Below are positions 55,653 to 59,586 of a DNA stretch of 59,586 nt, one piece after another. Source of the DNA: Candidatus Aerophobetes bacterium Ae_b3b (GTDB lineage Bacteria > Aerophobota > Aerophobia > Aerophobales > AE-B3A); NCBI GenBank assembly GCA_005223085.1, contig NJBP01000006.1, positions 1 through 59,586 of the forward strand, read 5' to 3'. The notes beneath the pieces were generated by a model. The model did not search any database and was not told the DNA's origin. It saw only the letters and a program-made list of their open reading frames with translations. A program made the position numbers and the translations under genes. Each line of letters begins with the position of its first letter. Position 1 is the stretch's first letter.

Positions 55653-56414
55653 TTAAGTTAGAGTCACGGGAACGATAGTCTCAGGAGCAGGTGGCCGATA
55701 GTTTAGGGCACTATGCGGTCTCACCTGATTATACTCCTTCCGCCACTGTTCAATGAGTATCTTGGCTTCAGTCAGTGTTGTAAATATCTCCCGATTAAGT
55801 AACTCATCTCTTAATTTCCCATTAAATGACTCTATATATCCATTTTCCCAGGGACTTCCTCGCTCAATAAAGAGCGTATTTACTTCTAGATCGTTCAATC
55901 ATCTGCGTACGGCCTTGGCGGTGAATTCCGGGCCATTGTCGAAACGAATGTACTCAGGAATACCCCTCAACATAAACTGATGAAACAACTGCTCGATAAC
56001 TTCTTGAGAAGTGATCCGCCTCTGAGTGAGAATCGTCAGGCACTCCCTGGTGTACTCATCAATGATAGTAAGTATCCTGAATGCTCTTCCCTTGAGCTGT
56101 CCTGGCTACCATAAGGTCATGGCTCCACACATGATCCTTATATTCGAGATCTTAAGCCTCGTGCATGAGCCATCATTGAGCCAGAGCCTGCCCCGTTTTG
56201 GCTGCTTTTGTGACACCTTCAGGCCCTCTCTTTTCCATATTCTCTCTACTCTCTTGTGGTTCACTTTCCAACCTTCCTGTTTGAGTAGGGCTGTTATCCT
56301 CCGATACCCATATCTATCATATCGTGTTGCTAGTTCAATGATACGAGCTACTAATCTTTCCTCGTCATCTTTGGTGCGTGAACTATGACGCTGCGTACTC
56401 CTGACCTGTCCCAA
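55653..56414 (-). pseudogene. IS3-family transposase OrfB, fragmented
   Basis: Pieces in different frames reassemble the rve integrase core: YDRYGYRRITALLKQEGW and VNHKRVERIWKREGLKV (HTH_21 region), then TIIDEYTRECL (first Asp), IRFDNGPEFTAKAV (second Asp) and GYIESFNGKLRDEL (Glu), ending RPHSALNYRPPAPET. At least one stop and frameshifts interrupt it, so it cannot make active transposase. Confidence 0.8.
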
Positions 56415-56540
56415 AAACCGACACGCCCGTCTCTTAAGAGACTTTAAGAGTCTTTAAGACCTTACCTATCATCTTGCGTCTCTTCAACGGGCTTAGGAGT
56501 TTCCCCGGCATGCGTCCTTGAGGATCGCATTATCCTCGCG

Positions 56541-56780
56541 AAAGATCTGCTACTAACCTCTTGAGACGGCTATTCTCCTCCTCAGAGTTCTTCTGAGTCG
56601 CTTAACCTGCTCAATCCTCATGCCACCGTACTCTCTTCGCCAGCGATAATAGGTCTGTTCGGTTACCCCTATCTTCCTAGCAGCTTCGCCTATCGTTGAT
56701 CCCTCACTGACAAGAACTTCTGCTTCTCGGACCTTCTGGATGATTTGCTCTGGTCTGTAGCTTCTTCTCACCATTCCCAT
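56541..56780 (-). pseudogene. IS3-family transposase OrfA, frameshifted
   Basis: The frame begins MGMVRRSYRPEQIIQKVREA and has the HTH_8/HTH_Tnp_1 pattern GEAARKIGVTEQTYYRWRRE. After RIEQVKRL a one-base shift changes the expected leucine-zipper part, which continues in another frame as EENSRLKRLVADL. Confidence 0.75.
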
Positions 56781-56840
56781 ACCCCCTTTTTCGATCCTTA
56801 GTCTAACACAATAACTGGACCGATTCTAGGGGGGCAGGTC

Positions 56841-57018
56841 AGGATAACAAAAAGTGTAAGAATGGCTGCGATGACCGGCATAACGAGGAGCAAGATGAGC
56901 GGTAAAGGCACGGTAATGCTCGTGAAAAACCGCTCAACCAGATTGGTCTGGTTCATCATCATAGACAGAAGGAGCACGAATAATAACATCAGAATGGCAG
57001 CAGAACCTGCGATCCACC
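56841..57018 (-). repeat. Truncated copy of a serine hydrolase membrane tail
   Basis: This 178-bp stretch is nearly identical to 59251-59428 (a handful of substitutions). On the minus strand it encodes WIAGSAAILMLLFVLLL and FFTSITVPLPLILLLVM, two membrane helices. It is cut on one side by the IS3 element and on the other by unrelated sequence. Confidence 0.85.
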
Positions 57019-57093
57019 GGCATTCTCTGATCCACGCCATCCCGGCCTGGTATCCGCTTTTCAAGCCCATCCCGATCCTGCTGATCCTGGGGA

Positions 57094-57360
57094 TCATCTT
57101 TCTGGGCAACCGGGTGAGCCGGCTTTCTCGTATACCCCCTTAAGTTTTCGCATATCCGTCCTCAAATACCGCTGCAAGGCCGAGTTGGTGCCGTGCATGG
57201 TTGCCTCTTTGATTTCCTCTGGGCTGAAGTACCCCTGTAGGCGCTGGCCATGCCGTGCCGGGTGCCGCCATACAGATCCACCTCCCTGATGCCAGGCTTC
57301 AGCGTAGGCCTTGGTGCAGAGCTTTAAACTATTTCCTGGCGACCTTCTGGAACACAATGT
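57094..57360 (-). pseudogene. Tyrosine integrase C-terminal scrap (tentative)
   Basis: A minus-strand frame reads FSPEEIKEATMHGTNSALQR, then YLRTDMRKLKGVY. This resembles the end of phage-type tyrosine integrases, where a late His-x-Thr block precedes the nucleophile Tyr. No catalytic Arg-His core precedes it. It overlaps the last codons of the hydrolase gene at 57329. The identification is tentative. Confidence 0.35.
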
Positions 57361-58906
57361 CGTCCACACCCGTCTGAAGAGGGAGTGCAAGTCTGTCGAT
57401 GTCGCCATTTTTATTCAGCAGGAAAGTTACGTTTCTCGCATCAAAATAGACGAGGAGATGGTCGGGATCCTCGTCGGAAATCCTGAAGGTGTCATAATGA
57501 TAATGTTCTATGGGCACGGTTCTGTCCCTGAATTTGATGTTCAGCCGTTTGCCTTCCTTCCCAATAATGATCTCGCCATAGGCCGGGTGCCTGTAATGAC
57601 CCGCATAGTCCACAAGGGGATGACTGGGGCGGGTGTTCTTTCGGTGTTGCTTTTCGGCCTCTGCCTCCGCCTCCTTCTTTTTTTCCCAGTTTTCACGTTC
57701 CCCCGTCATGAGCCTTTTGCCCCAGTCGATCGGCTTGAGGCCCAGGAGCCGGTCGAAAATATTGAAGGTCATTACGTAGGTCAAAGAGGTCCCATTCATA
57801 TTTGTAAGCACAACAACGCCAATCTTCTCTTTAGGTATGAAACTGACCAACGATGTAAAACCGGGTACATTTCCCCCGTGATTAACCATGTAATGACCGC
57901 GGTAAGGTTGAATGAACCAGCCCAGGCCATAGCTGATCGTTGGCGTTTCATCGTAGATGAGAAATTTAAATACTGAGTCCAATGGTATGACCATCTGGGG
58001 AGCATGCATCTGAAGCAGTGTTTCTCTGGCGATAATCTGCTTACCGTCGACCTTGCCTTCGGCCAAGTGAAATCGGACGCACTTGGCCATGTCCGTGAGG
58101 TTGGAGTTGATGGAGCCTGCGGGACCGTTGGCGGTCATCTTAAAGAACGGAATCCGTTTAATGTCGATATCTGAAAGTTTTTCAGGGAATTTCTTCACGC
58201 TATTGATGTTCATCGAGTATGGGAGAGCATAATCCGGATATTTCTGTAATTCCTCGATCGAAAAATTGCTGCTTTTCATTCCCAGCGGCATGAATATCCT
58301 TTTCTTCACAAATTCTTCCCACGTTTCCCCGGTAAGCTTTCTCACGAGACATCCGGATGCCTGGTACATCAAATTGTTGTATTGAAAACGTTCCCGAAAT
58401 CCATAACTCAGTTGAAGATATTTAATTCTTTTGGTCGTCTCTTCAGCGGTTAGTCCTGCATTGTACCACACGAGGTCGTGCCTCGGAAGGCCCGAACGGT
58501 GCGAAAGCATATCCCGGGGGGTGATATGCCCGGTCAGGTAATCATCATACATCCTAAACGTTGGCAGATAGTTGCGAACCGGCTGGTCAAAATCCAGCTT
58601 TTTCTCGTCCGCCAGCATACCCAAGGCCAGGACGGTAAAAGACTTGCTAACGGAACCGATACCGAAAATCGTGTTCGACGTTACTTTCAGTTTCTTTTCC
58701 ACGTTCCGATAGCCGAAACCCTCTGAAAAAATGACTTTGTCATTTTTCACGATCAGAACGGCGACAGCCGGCACGTTCCAGTTCCTCATTTCCGTTTTAA
58801 TCAAGTTCCTTAAATCATTTGGTTCAAATTTATCCTCGGCCATTGATGCAGAACCAACGAAACATAACGTTATGAACAGAACCAATGAAAGAGCTTTACG
58901 CTTCAT
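57329..58906 (-). CDS. Serine hydrolase, beta-lactamase/PBP4* family, with DUF3471
   Basis: A 525-residue exported protein with a signal peptide (residues 1-23) and motifs SVSK (Ser85, Lys88), QYNN (YxN) and NHGGNVPGF (HxG). Residues about 430-520 are a DUF3471-type beta domain (DYAGHYRHPAYGEIII through HYHYDTFRIS). Same family as 49542 but clearly diverged, so an old duplication or separate acquisition. AGGAGG lies 8 bases before the ATG. Its GC content looks higher than its neighbours, hinting at transfer. Confidence 0.88.
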   Translation of the reverse strand: MKRKALSLVLFITLCFVGSASMAEDKFEPNDLRNLIKTEMRNWNVPAVAVLIVKNDKVIFSEGFGYRNVEKKLKVTSNTIFGIGSVSKSFTVLALGMLADEKKLDFDQPVRNYLPTFRMYDDYLTGHITPRDMLSHRSGLPRHDLVWYNAGLTAEETTKRIKYLQLSYGFRERFQYNNLMYQASGCLVRKLTGETWEEFVKKRIFMPLGMKSSNFSIEELQKYPDYALPYSMNINSVKKFPEKLSDIDIKRIPFFKMTANGPAGSINSNLTDMAKCVRFHLAEGKVDGKQIIARETLLQMHAPQMVIPLDSVFKFLIYDETPTISYGLGWFIQPYRGHYMVNHGGNVPGFTSLVSFIPKEKIGVVVLTNMNGTSLTYVMTFNIFDRLLGLKPIDWGKRLMTGERENWEKKKEAEAEAEKQHRKNTRPSHPLVDYAGHYRHPAYGEIIIGKEGKRLNIKFRDRTVPIEHYHYDTFRISDEDPDHLLVYFDARNVTFLLNKNGDIDRLALPLQTGVDDIVFQKVARK

Positions 58907-59115
58907 GTCTACTTCCTCCTTTCCTTTTGAGTCTCCCGTCTAATCATAAAAGCAAATCGTTCGTCATTTTAGCGGGAACGATAGAACTAACCCGCTCGCG
59001 GTTACACTTTTGCCAGCTTTACCCGCTATTGCCCCCCGGCTCGGAATTTTAGACGCGTCGCCTACCGCGAGTCGGGTTGAGTGATGGGTTAGGTGTTTAA
59101 GTCGTCCCTGTCTTT

Positions 59116-59586
59116 TTAAAACTTCCATCCAAGGAGGTTATAGAAATCCAACCACCATATGAACGCAACAAGTGCTGCTGTAACAAGTGTATAGTGTATC
59201 CGATCCTTGAATGCCCAATATTTTTTCAGCCAAGCAAGTACAGCGAGAGGGATAACAAAAAGTGTAAGAATGGCTGCGATGACCGGCATAACGAGGAGCA
59301 AGATGAGCGGTGGAGGCACGGTAATGCTCGTGAAAAACCGCTCAACCAGATTGGTCTGGTTCATCATCATGGACAGAAGGAGCACAAATAATAACATCAG
59401 AATGGCAGCAGAACCTGCGATCCACCGTGCTGTTCGTCTGAGAGTCCGGATACCCCTCTCTTTCAGTTTTCGCCGCCTACTGATGATGGCCCGTACGGGC
59501 CAGATAAAAACCGATAGAAACACGGCCAGGCAGATGGTTTTCACCACATCGGTAAACCGGGTCGTTGCGCGAAGCGGAATCCGTTT
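59116..59586 (-). CDS. C-terminal membrane domain of a serine hydrolase, cut by window end
   Basis: The minus-strand frame is open to the window edge, so the 5' part lies outside. The visible 156 residues hold about four hydrophobic helices (TICLAVFLSVFIWPV, AAILMLLFVLLLSMMM, PPLILLLVMPVIAAI, HYTLVTAALVAFIWWLDFYN). Such tails are found at the C-terminus of some beta-lactamase-family membrane proteins, which fits the neighbourhood, but the catalytic part is not visible. A broken copy lies at 56841. Confidence 0.6.
   Translation of the reverse strand, partial: KRIPLRATTRFTDVVKTICLAVFLSVFIWPVRAIISRRRKLKERGIRTLRRTARWIAGSAAILMLLFVLLLSMMMNQTNLVERFFTSITVPPPLILLLVMPVIAAILTLFVIPLAVLAWLKKYWAFKDRIHYTLVTAALVAFIWWLDFYNLLGWKF
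59251..59428 (-). repeat. Intact copy of the duplicated membrane-tail segment
   Basis: It matches 56841-57018 almost base for base, within the partial gene at the window end. Both copies are in the same orientation, 2.4 kb apart. Confidence 0.85.

Larger units (their letters stand above)
55624..56840 (-). mobile_element. Degenerate IS3-family insertion sequence
   Basis: A 1217-bp element with inverted ends: TGACCTTCCCCCATTAATAG at the left, and TGACCTGCCCCCCTAGAATC as the complement of the right end. Two transposase frames of the IS3 type lie inside on the minus strand, both damaged. No matching target duplication is seen (CTA left, GGA right). At its right edge it abuts a broken copy of a membrane domain also present at 59251, so insertion or adjacent deletion cut that gene. 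Confidence 0.8.

Overview
The window reads as a chromosome segment of a moderately AT-rich bacterium from a poorly sampled lineage. The 16S rRNA (38536-40140) has an enlarged first hairpin and unusual bases in several normally fixed stretches. I claim no phylum; a candidate phylum such as Aerophobota or Atribacterota would fit but is a guess. Ferredoxin-dependent 2-oxoacid oxidoreductase subunits, many sugar-handling genes and the lack of respiratory genes suggest an anaerobic sugar-using heterotroph (inference).

Layout. 1-8.2 kb holds housekeeping and transport genes: a ferredoxin fragment, a DUF89 remnant, glutaredoxin, a CDF-NifX fusion, an SSS symporter with its small partner, a BioD/DRTGG protein, DUF2062, ruvB, ruvA and a KorD-like ferredoxin. 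8.2-16.8 kb is a sugar operon (RpiR regulator, ABC binding protein, two permeases, TIM-barrel isomerase, URO-D-like protein with an apparent AUA start), then an MFS transporter and a DUF123 nuclease. 17-24.6 kb (minus strand) is a second ABC sugar operon with a TreT-like glycosyltransferase, then a HAD phosphatase, a formyltransferase and a PfkB kinase. Neither ABC set encodes its ATPase. 25-31 kb runs phosphomannomutase, KorC/PorG, XerD, a DHH-CBS tRNA nucleotidyltransferase and an M50 protease. 31-34.3 kb is a disturbed 3-kb insert between direct repeats of the M50 3' end; one repeat copy carries a 116-bp MITE. purF follows, with only a small remnant of purM behind it. pheT precedes a complete rRNA operon (16S, tRNA-Ile, tRNA-Ala, 23S, 5S) and tRNA-Asn.

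From tRNA-Asn onward the window is accessory DNA. A serine recombinase gene broken by one in-frame stop runs antisense into tRNA-Asn and is preceded by a 57-residue ORF, a Com-like zinc protein and a winged-helix membrane protein. From about 49 to 59.6 kb lies a cell-envelope cluster on the minus strand: several serine hydrolases of the beta-lactamase/PBP4* type (three intact, one gutted, one cut by the window end), a DacB-type PBP, a CPBP protease, a sulfatase remnant, a degenerate IS3-family element and an integrase scrap.

The most interesting find is at 47.2-48.8 kb. A 111-residue protein joins a ribbon-helix-helix DNA-binding domain to a tandem MshEN-like domain, a fold that binds cyclic di-GMP in other proteins. 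Its promoter carries the 16-bp perfect palindrome TTGTATTATAATACAA over the -10 box. The same palindrome lies over the -10 box of a second minus-strand promoter about 560 bp away, and that promoter drives a canonical cyclic di-GMP-I (GEMM) riboswitch followed by an intrinsic terminator. The next gene downstream encodes a secreted, repeat-built, highly acidic protein. The proposed circuit, in which a c-di-GMP-responsive repressor and a c-di-GMP riboswitch act on the same transcript, is inference from these parts.
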